In this document: piece after piece, positions 8,462 through 16,990 of the stretch
Layout of the letters: each line of letters opens with the position of its first letter
Numbering within the stretch: the stretch's first letter is position 1
The notes under the pieces: model-generated
Database searches by the model: none
The model's input: the letters and a program-made list of their open reading frames with translations, nothing else
Told to the model about the DNA's origin: nothing
Assembly: GCA_030549905.1 (NCBI GenBank)
Contig: JAUQQK010000006.1
Coordinates: forward strand, 1-64,000
Origin: Aquificota bacterium
GTDB taxonomy: Bacteria > Aquificota > Aquificia > Aquificales > Aquificaceae
DNA length: 64,000 nucleotides
Direction: 5' to 3'
Translations under genes and position numbers: made by a program

Positions 8462-9157
8462 ATGCGGTTTATGATAAAGCTTGAAGCTTCAAAGCCTGCA
8501 CGGATAAGAACCGACTACAGGAGCAGGTTCATATCCCTGCTAAAAAGGGTCTTTGGAGCTGAGGAGTTTGAAAAGAACAAGGTAAGACCTTACACCTTTG
8601 CTGTATATTTTGGGAAGGCTAAAGTGGGAAAGGAATGGATAGAAGATGTTAGGTTTATAAATCTTAGAATTTCCACAGGCGACCCAGAATACGGTATAAG
8701 GCTCTACAACGGCTTTTTAAACCTCAAGGGCAACGTGCATCGCATAGGAGACAATGCCTTCTTCATAAAGGACATTATCTTGGAAAAGGAGGGCGACTGG
8801 TCAAGGGGGCTTTTTAAAACCCTCTCTCCTGCAGTGGTAGAAAGGCATGGTGTAAAGGACAGAGACCCGGGCAAAAAGTATGCGGTGCCTTCTGATGAAG
8901 ATTTCAGAGAGCATTTACTTGAGAATACTCTCAGGCGTTTTCAGGTGGTGATGGGCTATGAGCCACAGCTTAACGGGTTTGAGCTGGAGCCTGAATTTTA
9001 TAAGGTGGAGTTTGTAAGACACTACGGGGGGTATGTGCGCACCTTTATGGGCAGGTTCAGGATAAAAACGGACAGCCCTGAGCTTTTAAGGTTTGTCTAT
9101 GAATACGGTCTTGGGCTGAGGACGGGGCAGGGCTTTGGCTACTTAGAGGTACAATAG
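8462..9157 (+). CDS. cas6: CRISPR RNA endoribonuclease Cas6
   Basis: Cuts precursor crRNA within repeats. The 231-residue product has two ferredoxin-like RAMP halves and ends GLGLRTGQGFGYLEVQ, the glycine-rich loop and terminal strand diagnostic of Cas6. It is the only cas gene on the plus strand, and by eye its base composition is richer in G+C than cas7-cas2 and closer to purK. Its final codons are repeated at 10397-10426. The start codon immediately follows a strong -10 box. Confidence 0.93.
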   Translation: MRFMIKLEASKPARIRTDYRSRFISLLKRVFGAEEFEKNKVRPYTFAVYFGKAKVGKEWIEDVRFINLRISTGDPEYGIRLYNGFLNLKGNVHRIGDNAFFIKDIILEKEGDWSRGLFKTLSPAVVERHGVKDRDPGKKYAVPSDEDFREHLLENTLRRFQVVMGYEPQLNGFELEPEFYKVEFVRHYGGYVRTFMGRFRIKTDSPELLRFVYEYGLGLRTGQGFGYLEVQ

Positions 9158-9174
9158 ATTTATCCATTTTCTAC

Positions 9175-9201
9175 TTGACAAGAAAACTCATTTACTATAA
9201 C
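9175..9201 (+). promoter_or_regulatory. Sigma70-type promoter of the cytochrome c peroxidase gene
   Basis: A perfect TTGACA -35 box at 9175-9180 is followed by TATAAC at 9196-9201 (15-base spacing) or TAACAT at 9198-9203 (17-base spacing). The transcript leader would be about 35 bases and carries AGGAGGT at 9229-9235, 7 bases before the ATG at 9243. Confidence 0.6.
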
Positions 9202-9242
9202 ATAACTATTTAATACTTAAAATCCAATAGGAGGTAAGAGCA

Positions 9243-10355
9243 ATGAGAAGGGTTCTAATCAGCGGTGTGGTAGCCTTAGGTATGTTGGCTGGTGTAGGTG
9301 TGTATGCTCAAAGCAAAGGTAAAGTATCCGCTACCGCCTCTGACGAAGACCAAAAGCTATTAGAACTTGCAAGACAGTTTTTCCAACCACTGCCTGCGGT
9401 GGCGGACAATCCCCAAAACCCAGTGGCTAAAGAGAAGGTAGAGCTTGGTAAGATGCTTTATTATGACCCGAGACTTTCAAAAAGCGGTCTTATAAGCTGT
9501 AATACCTGCCACAACCTTGCCACTTACGGTGTAGATAACCTACCTACTTCCATCGGTCATGGATGGGCTATAGGTCCAAGAAATGCACCCTCTGTTTATA
9601 ATGCAGCACTGCATGTAGCTCAGTTTTGGGATGGAAGGGCAAAGGACGTAGAAGAACAAGCTTTGGGACCTATACTCAATCCGATAGAAATGGCTATGCC
9701 TTCCGAGAAAGAAGTCATAGAAAGACTAAAGTCTATACCAGAATATGTAGAGCTTTTCAAGAAAGCCTTTCCTAACGAAAAAGACCCAGTAAGGTACGAA
9801 AATGTTGGAAAAGCTATAGGAGCCTTTGAAAGAACACTCCTTACACCTTCAAGGTTTGATGAGTTCCTGAAAGGAAATACAAAAGCTCTTACCGCTGAGG
9901 AAAAGAAAGGATTAAAACTCTTTATTGAAGTAGGATGTGTATCTTGCCACAATGGACCAGCTGTAGGAGGAAACGCTTTCTTCAAGTTTGGTCAGTTTGT
10001 AGATTACTGGAAAGCCACAATGCCACATGTGACCTTAGACAAGCCTACAATTCCTATAGACCTTGGAAGATTTGGAGTAACTCATAAGGAAGAAGACATG
10101 TTTGTATTTAAATCTCCTTCTCTCAGAAACGTGGAAAAGACCTACCCTTACTTCCATGATGGTAGCGTATGGAAACTGGAAGATGCGGTCAAAATAATGG
10201 CAAAAACACAGCTAAACAGAGAACTAACTCAAGAAGAAACCAAAACAATGGTTGCTTTCCTCAAGTCCCTTACAGGTCAGATACCCAGGCATGCTCTTGA
10301 AACTCCCGTACTGCCTGCTTCTACTGACAGAACCCCAAGACCTTATGCAAGATAA
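9243..10355 (+). CDS. Diheme cytochrome c peroxidase (MauG/CcpA family)
   Basis: A periplasmic enzyme reducing H2O2 with electrons from cytochrome c. The N-terminus (about residues 1-23) is a Sec signal peptide ending in VYAQS. Two haem c sites are visible: CNTCH at 86-90 and CVSCH at 232-236. The 370-residue length and the RNAPSVYNAA and KSPSLRNVEKTYPYFHDG blocks fit bacterial diheme peroxidases. It has its own promoter and a strong terminator, so it is monocistronic. Its composition is more A+T-rich than purK, and it is bracketed by cas6 3'-end repeats, which suggests insertion between cas6 and purK. Confidence 0.93.
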   Translation: MRRVLISGVVALGMLAGVGVYAQSKGKVSATASDEDQKLLELARQFFQPLPAVADNPQNPVAKEKVELGKMLYYDPRLSKSGLISCNTCHNLATYGVDNLPTSIGHGWAIGPRNAPSVYNAALHVAQFWDGRAKDVEEQALGPILNPIEMAMPSEKEVIERLKSIPEYVELFKKAFPNEKDPVRYENVGKAIGAFERTLLTPSRFDEFLKGNTKALTAEEKKGLKLFIEVGCVSCHNGPAVGGNAFFKFGQFVDYWKATMPHVTLDKPTIPIDLGRFGVTHKEEDMFVFKSPSLRNVEKTYPYFHDGSVWKLEDAVKIMAKTQLNRELTQEETKTMVAFLKSLTGQIPRHALETPVLPASTDRTPRPYAR

Positions 10356-10362
10356 ATATTTA

Positions 10363-10381
10363 GCCCCCGCTGGGGGCTTTT
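10363..10381 (+). terminator. Rho-independent terminator after the peroxidase gene
   Basis: GCCCCC (10363-10368), loop GCT, GGGGGC (10372-10377), then TTTT. It is 8 bases after the stop codon. Confidence 0.85.
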
Positions 10382-10395
10382 AAAGCTATTTCCAA

Positions 10396-10426
10396 GCAGG
10401 GCTTTGGCTACCTTGAGGTAATATAA
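10396..10426 (+). pseudogene. Remnant of a cas6 3' end upstream of purK
   Basis: In frame from 10397 this reads QGFGYLEVI followed by TAA. The cas6 gene ends QGFGYLEVQ-TAG at 9128-9157. Sixteen bases (GCAGGGCTTTGGCTAC) are identical at 9127-9142 and 10396-10411. The next bases differ mainly by a synonymous Leu codon (TTA versus CTT), and similarity continues into the flank (ATTTATCCAT versus ATTTTTCCAT) up to the purK ATG. There is no upstream coding sequence left. I read it as the tail of a former Cas6-type gene next to purK. Confidence 0.7.
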
Positions 10427-10427
10427 T
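10422..10427 (+). promoter_or_regulatory. -10 box of purK
   Basis: TATAAT ends 6 bases before the purK ATG at 10434 and overlaps the stop codon of the cas6 remnant. No Shine-Dalgarno sequence precedes the gene, so a leaderless purK mRNA is likely. No convincing -35 box is seen. Confidence 0.45.
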
Positions 10428-10433
10428 TTTTCC

Positions 10434-11516
10434 ATGCGTGTGGGCATACTGGGAGGCGGACAGCTTGGCTGGATGACCATCTTGGAAGGCAGGAAGCTAG
10501 GCTTTGACTTCTTTGTGCTTGACCCGGACCCTAAGGCACCAGCCAGCAGGGTTGCAGACAGGTGGTTTCCGCCAGAGAGGGTGGAGGAGTTCATAAGAGA
10601 GTGCCATGTGATAACCTACGAGTTTGAGCATATTGAGGAGGAGGTTTTAAAGAAGGTATATGACCTTACCACGCCATCTCTTAGCGTGCTTGAGGTAAAA
10701 AGGAGCAGGCTGGAAGAAAAAGGCTTTTACAGAAGAAGGGGCTACCCGACGGCGGATTTTACATATGCAGGCTATGAGGAGCTTGAAAGGGTCGTTAAAG
10801 ACTTTGGGCTTCCCTGCGTGGTAAAGTCTGAAAGGCTGGGCTACGATGGCAAGGGTCAGTACAGGATATATCAGCAGGAGGATATAAAGAAGGTGCTTTC
10901 AAACCATGCCCCCGGCGAGAGGTTCCTCGTGGAAAGGCTCATAGATTTTAACTTTGAGTTTTCCATAATAGGCGTTCGCGATGCAAAGGGTAACACTAGG
11001 CTTTATCCCACCACCATAAACTATCATGAAAGGGGCGTGCTTCTTTACAACAAAAGCACAAGCCTTAAGATTAAGGAGGCAGAAGAGATTGTCCTATCGC
11101 TCATGGAGGACCTAAATCTTGTGGGTCTTCTGGCGGTGGAGTTTTTTTACACCTGGGACGGCAGGGTGCTTATAAACGAGCTGGCACCAAGACCTCACAA
11201 CACGGGACACTACAGCCTTGATGCCTGCTATACTTCTCAGTTTGAAAACCTTCTTAGAGCCATATGCGGTCTTCCTCTGGGTTCTACAAAGCTAAAGGCT
11301 TCAGGAGGTATGGTAAACTTGCTGGGTGTTAGCCTTGAAGACTTTGACCTGCACAGGCTCCTGTCTATAGAAGGTGCAAAGCTCTACTGGTATGGAAAGG
11401 AGAAAAGACCGGGCAGGAAGATGGGGCATGTGAACCTTGTGGCTCATAGTGAGCAGGAGGTGGAAGAAAAGATAGAAAAGCTTCTCGAAATAATTTACCA
11501 TCATGAGCCTTCTTAA
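10434..11516 (+). CDS. purK: N5-carboxyaminoimidazole ribonucleotide synthase PurK
   Basis: ATP-dependent carboxylation of AIR with bicarbonate in purine synthesis, acting before PurE. The 360-residue ATP-grasp protein starts GILGGGQLGWM, the PurK nucleotide-binding N-terminus, and has PCVVKSERLGYDGKGQY (ATP-grasp lysine) and NELAPRPHNTGHYSLDAC (PurK signature), all complete. The last 14 bases overlap the histidine kinase gene. No purE is present in the window. It appears to be transcribed from a promoter lying in the cas6 remnant. Confidence 0.94.
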   Translation: MRVGILGGGQLGWMTILEGRKLGFDFFVLDPDPKAPASRVADRWFPPERVEEFIRECHVITYEFEHIEEEVLKKVYDLTTPSLSVLEVKRSRLEEKGFYRRRGYPTADFTYAGYEELERVVKDFGLPCVVKSERLGYDGKGQYRIYQQEDIKKVLSNHAPGERFLVERLIDFNFEFSIIGVRDAKGNTRLYPTTINYHERGVLLYNKSTSLKIKEAEEIVLSLMEDLNLVGLLAVEFFYTWDGRVLINELAPRPHNTGHYSLDACYTSQFENLLRAICGLPLGSTKLKASGGMVNLLGVSLEDFDLHRLLSIEGAKLYWYGKEKRPGRKMGHVNLVAHSEQEVEEKIEKLLEIIYHHEPS

Positions 11517-12489
11517 AGAGTTCTTAAGCCATGTGGGGGAGGGTTATCTTCTTTTAGACAGAGAAGGCAAGATTTTGCTGGCAAACGAGTTTCTTACAAA
11601 GAGGGAGCTCATAAGGAAAGATTTTGAAGGAAAGCCCTACTATGAATGCCTCAATAACCTGTCCCTCATAAGCTGTCTGGCGGAAGCTCTGTCAGAGAGA
11701 AAGGAAAAGGTCTGTCAGTTTCTTCACGAGGATAAGGAGTATTCTGTGTATGTTTTTGTGGGTCAGGAGCTGAGCGTGGCTCGCTTTTCTGATATTACAG
11801 AGCTTAAAAGGTATGAGCGTTCAAGGAGGGAGTTTGTGGCTAATGTATCTCATGAATTAAAGACGCCCGTGGCGGTCCTCAAAAGCCTTCTTGAGACCCT
11901 CTATGAGGAAGAGGACAGAGAGGATAAAAAAGCCCTGCTTGAAAAGGCTATTAGACGCATAGAGGGTATGGAAAGACTTATAGAAGACCTTCTGGTGCTA
12001 ACTAAGTTAGAGTCTGGTGAAGAGAGGTTAAAGAGGCAGGAGGTGGAGCTAAAAAGCCTCGTCAGAGAGGTCTTTGAATTTCTTGAGGAAAAAGCCCGTG
12101 AAAGGTCTGTGGAGCTAATAGAGGAGGTAAAGGAGGACTTCAAACTCCTTGCGGACGAGGATAAAATGTTCCTCCTGCTTAAGAACTTGGTGGATAATGC
12201 CATAAAGTATAACATGGAGGGTGGTAAAGTTTTTGTGAGGGCTTACACGAGCGGCAGGCATGCGGTCCTTGAGGTGGAGGACACGGGCACGGGCATACCC
12301 AAGGAGCATATTCCCTTTATTTTTGAAAGGTTCTACCGGGTTGACCCCTCAAGGTCAAGAGAAATGGGAGGCACAGGCTTAGGGCTATCCATAGTAAAGC
12401 ACATCGCCCTCTCTCACGGAGGCAGGGTGGAAGTAGAAAGCAGGGAAGGCATGGGAAGCACCTTCAGGGTATATCTGCCCTTAGAGTAG
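11503..12489 (+). CDS. Soluble PAS-containing sensor histidine kinase
   Basis: A two-component kinase of 328 residues. Residues 1-100 look like a PAS-type sensor ([17 protein letters not shown]). The dimerisation/phosphoacceptor helix has H117 in [12 protein letters not shown]; the ATPase domain has the N box [11 protein letters not shown]1 DTGTGIP and [12 protein letters not shown]. No membrane segment or signal peptide is visible, so it should be cytoplasmic, unlike the PhoR kinases it resembles. It overlaps purK by 14 bases and no response regulator is adjacent, so its partner is unknown. It converges on ribBA with 9 bases of overlap. Confidence 0.88.
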   Translation: MSLLKEFLSHVGEGYLLLDREGKILLANEFLTKRELIRKDFEGKPYYECLNNLSLISCLAEALSERKEKVCQFLHEDKEYSVYVFVGQELSVARFSDITELKRYERSRREFVANVSHELKTPVAVLKSLLETLYEEEDREDKKALLEKAIRRIEGMERLIEDLLVLTKLESGEERLKRQEVELKSLVREVFEFLEEKARERSVELIEEVKEDFKLLADEDKMFLLLKNLVDNAIKYNMEGGKVFVRAYTSGRHAVLEVEDTGTGIPKEHIPFIFERFYRVDPSRSREMGGTGLGLSIVKHIALSHGGRVEVESREGMGSTFRVYLPLE

Positions 12490-13692
12490 ATGCCCCAGCT
12501 TGGTTTTCTTGGTTTCTAAATACCTCTGGTTGTGTTCGCAGGCGGGCACCTTTAAGGGCACCCTTTCCACCACCTCAAGTCCATAGCCCTCCAAAGCCAC
12601 TATCTTCCTTGGGTTGTTTGTGAGAAGCCTCATCTTTCTCACGCCAAGGTCTAAAAGTATCTGAACGCCTATACCGTAATCCCTAAGGTCCGCAGGATAA
12701 CCCACCTTTTCGTTTGCCTCCACCGTATCGTAGCCCATGTCCTGAAGATGGTATGCCTTTATCTTATTCACTATGCCTATACCCCTTCCCTCATGCCCCA
12801 TTATATACACAAGGACGCCCTTGCCTTCCTGTGCTATTGCCTCCATGGCGGCCTCAAGCTGAGACCTGCAGTCGCACCTCAAAGACTTAAACACATCACC
12901 CGTGAGGCACTCAGAATGAACTCTTACCAGCACAGGCTCATCCTCCCTCCATTCACCCATGGTAAGGGCTACCTGCTCCTCGCCGGTCAGCACATGCCTG
13001 TAGGCGTGTATCTTGAAAAAGCCAAACTTAGTAGGAAGGTTGGCACTGGCTTCCCTGACCACAAGCCTTTCCCTCTTTAGCCTGTAGCGTATCAGGTCTG
13101 CTATGGTTATTATTTTGAGGTTAAACCTTCTGGCAAACTCCATAAGGTCTGGAAGTCTTGCCATGGTGCCATCGTCCTTCATTATCTCGCATATAACACC
13201 TGCAGGATAAAGCCCAGCAAGCCTTGCCAGGTCCACCGAAGCCTCCGTATGCCCGGCCCTTTCTAATACACCACCGGCTTTTGCCTTTAATGGAAAGACA
13301 TGCCCTGGCCTTACAAAATCAGAGGGCTTGGCATCTGGGCTTATGGCTAACTTTATGGTTATGGCCCTGTCAAAGGCGGATATGCCTGTGGTGGTGCCAT
13401 ACTTGGGATGGGCATCAATAGACACGCAGAAGTAGGTGCCCTTTGGGTCCGTGTTCCTTACCGCCATGGGATGCAGGTCAAGCTCCTCGCACCTCTCTGG
13501 TGTAAGGGTAAGACATATGAGACCCCTTCCGTATTTTGCCATAAAGTTTATAGCCTCTGGCGTGACTTTTTCCGCCGCCATTACAAGGTCGCCCTCGTTT
13601 TCCCTGTCTGGGTCGTCCACCACGATTACCATCTTGCCATTTGCTATATCCTCAAGGGCTTCCTCTATGGTGTTGAACTTAAAGGTCTCCAT
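12481..13692 (-). CDS. ribBA: Bifunctional riboflavin synthesis protein RibBA
   Basis: The 403-residue fusion makes two riboflavin precursors. The N-terminal half is 3,4-dihydroxy-2-butanone-4-phosphate synthase ([16 protein letters not shown], with [16 protein letters not shown]). The C-terminal half is GTP cyclohydrolase II ([20 protein letters not shown] zinc site and [16 protein letters not shown]). Both active-site blocks are intact. It is preceded by a small membrane gene and converges on the kinase gene. Confidence 0.96.
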   Translation of the reverse strand: METFKFNTIEEALEDIANGKMVIVVDDPDRENEGDLVMAAEKVTPEAINFMAKYGRGLICLTLTPERCEELDLHPMAVRNTDPKGTYFCVSIDAHPKYGTTTGISAFDRAITIKLAISPDAKPSDFVRPGHVFPLKAKAGGVLERAGHTEASVDLARLAGLYPAGVICEIMKDDGTMARLPDLMEFARRFNLKIITIADLIRYRLKRERLVVREASANLPTKFGFFKIHAYRHVLTGEEQVALTMGEWREDEPVLVRVHSECLTGDVFKSLRCDCRSQLEAAMEAIAQEGKGVLVYIMGHEGRGIGIVNKIKAYHLQDMGYDTVEANEKVGYPADLRDYGIGVQILLDLGVRKMRLLTNNPRKIVALEGYGLEVVERVPLKVPACEHNQRYLETKKTKLGHLL

Positions 13693-13693
13693 T

Positions 13694-13933
13694 CTACTCC
13701 TCCTTCTTTTCTTCCCCTCTTTTTAGCCATTCTTTAACCTTTTCTACAGTATTGTCTATTATGCTCTTTCTGTAGGCTTGCTGGACTTCTACTTCATTCC
13801 CTTCCTTAACAGCCTTTTTAATCTCCTCCCTGTATTCTCCTCTTATTTTTTCAATTATTGGTCCGCCATAATGGACCCAGAGATGGTCTATAAGCAGCAT
13901 AGCTACGAGCAACCCCAAGAGCCATCTTAGCAT
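13694..13933 (-). CDS. Small membrane-anchored protein of unknown function
   Basis: From the ATG at 13933 the product is 79 residues: a hydrophobic N-terminal segment ([19 protein letters not shown]) followed by a charged, helical, Lys/Glu-rich tail. The ATG at 13972 would overlap the divergent exporter gene. Only one base separates it from ribBA, so the two are probably cotranscribed. No family is recognised. Confidence 0.6.
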   Translation of the reverse strand: MLRWLLGLLVAMLLIDHLWVHYGGPIIEKIRGEYREEIKKAVKEGNEVEVQQAYRKSIIDNTVEKVKEWLKRGEEKKEE

Positions 13934-13958
13934 GATATTTAATAAAATAGTCTTATAA

Positions 13959-15614
13959 ATGGAACATATCAAGTGGGTCCTCCTGAGGCTGAAAACCTAC
14001 TGGCTTTTTATACTTCTTAGCCTTCTTGGGTCTATACTTGAAGCCTCCGGCACTGCAGGAGTTAGCCTGCTTATAAAATCTCTTGTGGATAAGGTCTTTA
14101 TGCTCAGGGAGGGCGGACAGCTTGTGCCTCTTGTGCTTGAGCTTATGGCATTTGTTCTCCTTTCACAGCTGGGTAATTTTTCTACCGAGTTTTTCTCAAG
14201 CCTTTACACGGAGAGGGAGTTAAAAAGACTGAGGGAGGAAGCCTTTTTAAGGCTCCTGAAGGCGGATTATTCCGCTCTGTCTCGTGTATCCGCAGGAGAG
14301 CTTGCGGGCAGGGTGCTTTCAGACCTGAGCCTTTACAAAAACCTGATAGGTGCCTATGCGGTCAAGCTAATAAGAGAGCCCTTCATGGTGCTCTTCCTTG
14401 TGGGAGTACTACTTTACAGGGACTGGCTTTTGACTCTCAGCCTTGGAGTTCTTACCCCTGTACTTATCCTTGCGGTGCGATACTTTGGTGGAAAGAGGGG
14501 CAAACACATAAAGAGGGCGCAGGAGGGACAGGCTCATGTGGCAGACAGGCTCTATAGCTCCTTTACAGGCTTTGAAAGCATAAGGAGCTTTAATGCTCAG
14601 GATAGGTTTTTAAAACTCTTTTCAGAGTTAAGCGCACTTCTATACCGTGCGAGCCTCAAATCTCAGGTATATTTTGCCCTGAATTCTGTTTTTAACTACA
14701 GCTTTGGCTATATGGTGGTGGCTCTTGTGATAATATATGGTGGCTATAGGACAGCTCAGGGTAGTCTGACGCCCGGGGATTTCATTTCCTACATTACAGC
14801 CCTTGTGTTTCTTCAAAAGCCTCTCACGGAACTTCAGAAGGGCTTTGTGGAGGTGCGCTCAAGCCTACCAGTGATAAAAAGGATAAGGGAGCTCTTAAGC
14901 CTTGAGGAGGAAAGGTCAGGAAGCATGGAGCTCAAGACCTTTAACTTTCTCTCGGTTGAAAACCTTAGAGTATATGTGTCTGGCAAGGAAATAATAAAGA
15001 ACCTGAGCTTTACTGTAAGGAGGGGTGAAAAGCTGGGCATTATGGGGGATACAGGTTCTGGAAAAAGTACCCTTCTTAAGACCCTAGCGGGCTTTTTTGA
15101 CTATGAGGGCTCTGTGTCTGTGGATGGGATGGAGCTAAGAGATATAAGGAAGGAAAGCCTCAGAGACCACTTTCTTTACCTACCGCAGGAGCCGCTAATC
15201 CTGCCGGGCAGTGTGAGGGCAAACCTGCTTATGGCAAAGGAGCCCGCAAGCGATGAAGAGCTTTTAAAAGCCTTGAGACTGGCAGGCTGTGATTTTATAG
15301 AGAGTTTAGAGCAGGAAGTGAGCTGGAGAGGGCTTTCCGGTGGTGAGCGTCAGAGGCTTGTTCTGGCAAGGGTTTTCTTAAAACCCGCAGAGGTCTTAAT
15401 GCTTGATGAAGCCACTTCCGCCCTTGATGCGAAAAAGGAGCAGGAGGTTCTGAAAAACCTCTTTGAAGCCTTCAAGGATAAGACCTTCTTAGTGGTAGCC
15501 CATCGTTTTTCAAACCTTCTATTGTGCGACAGGGTGCTTGTCCTCAGAGATGGCACTCTTGCCTTTGAGGGCAAGCCAAAAGAAGCCATAGACTTCTTCC
15601 TTCAAAGCCCGTAA
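13959..15614 (+). CDS. ABC exporter, fused membrane and ATPase domains (MsbA-like)
   Basis: A half-size exporter of 551 residues. The N-terminal ~310 residues contain about six membrane helices, and the ATPase has Walker A GDTGSGKST, signature LSGGERQRL, Walker B VLMLDEATS and the H-loop VVAHR. The family covers lipid flippases such as MsbA and other substrates. Placement tail-to-tail with lpxI, a lipid A gene, makes lipid A-core export plausible but unproven. The start follows AT-rich sequence with no clear ribosome site. Confidence 0.85.
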   Translation: MEHIKWVLLRLKTYWLFILLSLLGSILEASGTAGVSLLIKSLVDKVFMLREGGQLVPLVLELMAFVLLSQLGNFSTEFFSSLYTERELKRLREEAFLRLLKADYSALSRVSAGELAGRVLSDLSLYKNLIGAYAVKLIREPFMVLFLVGVLLYRDWLLTLSLGVLTPVLILAVRYFGGKRGKHIKRAQEGQAHVADRLYSSFTGFESIRSFNAQDRFLKLFSELSALLYRASLKSQVYFALNSVFNYSFGYMVVALVIIYGGYRTAQGSLTPGDFISYITALVFLQKPLTELQKGFVEVRSSLPVIKRIRELLSLEEERSGSMELKTFNFLSVENLRVYVSGKEIIKNLSFTVRRGEKLGIMGDTGSGKSTLLKTLAGFFDYEGSVSVDGMELRDIRKESLRDHFLYLPQEPLILPGSVRANLLMAKEPASDEELLKALRLAGCDFIESLEQEVSWRGLSGGERQRLVLARVFLKPAEVLMLDEATSALDAKKEQEVLKNLFEAFKDKTFLVVAHRFSNLLLCDRVLVLRDGTLAFEGKPKEAIDFFLQSP

Positions 15615-16384
15615 AGGGCTATGCCATACCTGTCCGCAAGCCTTGAGGTCTTTTCCCGCTCAAGCACATATACTTTACCCGCCTCCACAAAAAGGGCATC
15701 GCCCTTAATTTTCCTTATGGCTTCTATGGTTTTTGGTCCCACAGTAGGCACGTCTACGCGAAAGTCCTGCGTCCTTCTTGCCACCTTTATAACCCTACAT
15801 CCCCTTCCTGCCAGCTCACCAGCCCTTTCTATGGCTTTTTGCGTGCCTTCCATCGCTTCTACGCTCACCACCGCCTTTTCCTTTACCACCACCGTCTGCC
15901 CCACATCCAACTCCGCCAAGGTCTTGGCTATTGGAAAGCCCCAGAGTCCATCTTCCATAGCCTCCTCAGAAGGCTCCACTGAACCCATTCTTCCTTTTGG
16001 TGCTAAAAGCTCCTCTAAATATGGTTTTGGGTCTGGAAAGGAAAAGCCTAAGGAGCTTAGCTCTTCCATAAGGGTTTTTATGAGGGTTTGAGGCTTTTTA
16101 TCCTTTGCCTTTTTAAGTATCCGGAGGGCAAGTTCATCAAGGGTAAGAAGATGAGAAAAAAGAAGGTTATGCTCAAACTTTCCAAGAAGCACTATATCCT
16201 TAATGCCTTTCTTTTCAAGAGTTTTTACAAGCCTTCCCACCTTTCCCAAGGCTATGTATTCGTCCGCCTCAAGCTCCGTTATGCTTTTCACGCCCACCAC
16301 ATAAACCTCCTCACCCCTCTCCTTTGCCCTTTTTAAAAAAACCCTTGGAAGCTCGCCAGAACCCGCTACAAGGCAGACCTTCAT
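15602..16384 (-). CDS. lpxI: UDP-2,3-diacylglucosamine pyrophosphatase LpxI
   Basis: Hydrolyses UDP-2,3-diacylglucosamine to lipid X in lipid A synthesis, replacing LpxH. The 260-residue product begins [20 protein letters not shown], the LpxI (DUF1009) N-terminus, and contains [18 protein letters not shown] and [12 protein letters not shown], conserved C-terminal blocks. I start at 16384, not the longer in-frame ATG at 16510, whose extra 42 residues overlap folE and match nothing. It overlaps the folE end by 4 bases and converges with the exporter gene. Confidence 0.92.
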   Translation of the reverse strand: MKVCLVAGSGELPRVFLKRAKERGEEVYVVGVKSITELEADEYIALGKVGRLVKTLEKKGIKDIVLLGKFEHNLLFSHLLTLDELALRILKKAKDKKPQTLIKTLMEELSSLGFSFPDPKPYLEELLAPKGRMGSVEPSEEAMEDGLWGFPIAKTLAELDVGQTVVVKEKAVVSVEAMEGTQKAIERAGELAGRGCRVIKVARRTQDFRVDVPTVGPKTIEAIRKIKGDALFVEAGKVYVLEREKTSRLADRYGIALYGL

Positions 16385-16947
16385 CGACCGCTCTTGCCTA
16401 TAAGCTTTAGAAACTCTTCCCTTGTTCTTAGGTCGCTCAAAAAGAGACCCCTGAGGGCTGAGGTAATCGTTAGATGCCCCGGAGACATGACACCCCTCAT
16501 GGACATGCAAAGATGCTCCATCTCAAGCACCACAGCCACACCCTTGGGCTTTAACTGCTCGTTTAAAAAGTCCGCTATCTGGTTGGTAAGCCTTTCCTGA
16601 ACCTGAGGTCGCAAGGCAAAGGCTCGCACCGTTCTTACCAGCTTAGAAAGCCCGCATATTATACCATCTGGTATATACGCCACATGAGCCTTTCCAAAGA
16701 AGGGAAGAAGGTGATGCTCGCATAGAGAATATATGGTGATGTCCTTTACCAAAACCATCTCGTTGTAAGAGCCAAACTCCTCAAAGAGTTTAAAGTCAAA
16801 GCTCCTCTGCCCTTCAAACTCTTCCCACATACGGGCTATGCGGTCGGGCGTTTCCTTTAAACCTTCCCTGTCTGGGTCTTCCCCTATGCCTTCAAGGAAG
16901 AGCCTTATAGCCTGTTTAATTTTGTCTCTGTCTATGGGCATAGGCAT
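16381..16947 (-). CDS. folE: GTP cyclohydrolase I
   Basis: Converts GTP to dihydroneopterin triphosphate, the first step of folate (and queuosine) synthesis. The 188-residue protein has the zinc/active-site blocks [20 protein letters not shown] and [11 protein letters not shown] and the terminal RTREEFL. A TATAAT -10 box on the minus strand lies 2 bases before the ATG at 16947 and 8 bases before the in-frame ATG at 16941, so 16941 (two residues shorter) may be the true start on a leaderless mRNA. It is followed by lpxI in an overlapping pair. Confidence 0.95.
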   Translation of the reverse strand: MPMPIDRDKIKQAIRLFLEGIGEDPDREGLKETPDRIARMWEEFEGQRSFDFKLFEEFGSYNEMVLVKDITIYSLCEHHLLPFFGKAHVAYIPDGIICGLSKLVRTVRAFALRPQVQERLTNQIADFLNEQLKPKGVAVVLEMEHLCMSMRGVMSPGHLTITSALRGLFLSDLRTREEFLKLIGKSGR

Positions 16948-16990
16948 TTATTATAAAGGCTCGTCCTCCCTTGCTATATGATATTAATCC

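Noticed and set aside
12748..13737. Several plus-strand open frames opposite ribBA
   Set aside because: All are antisense to a fully conserved bifunctional enzyme and have no ribosome sites or recognisable motifs.
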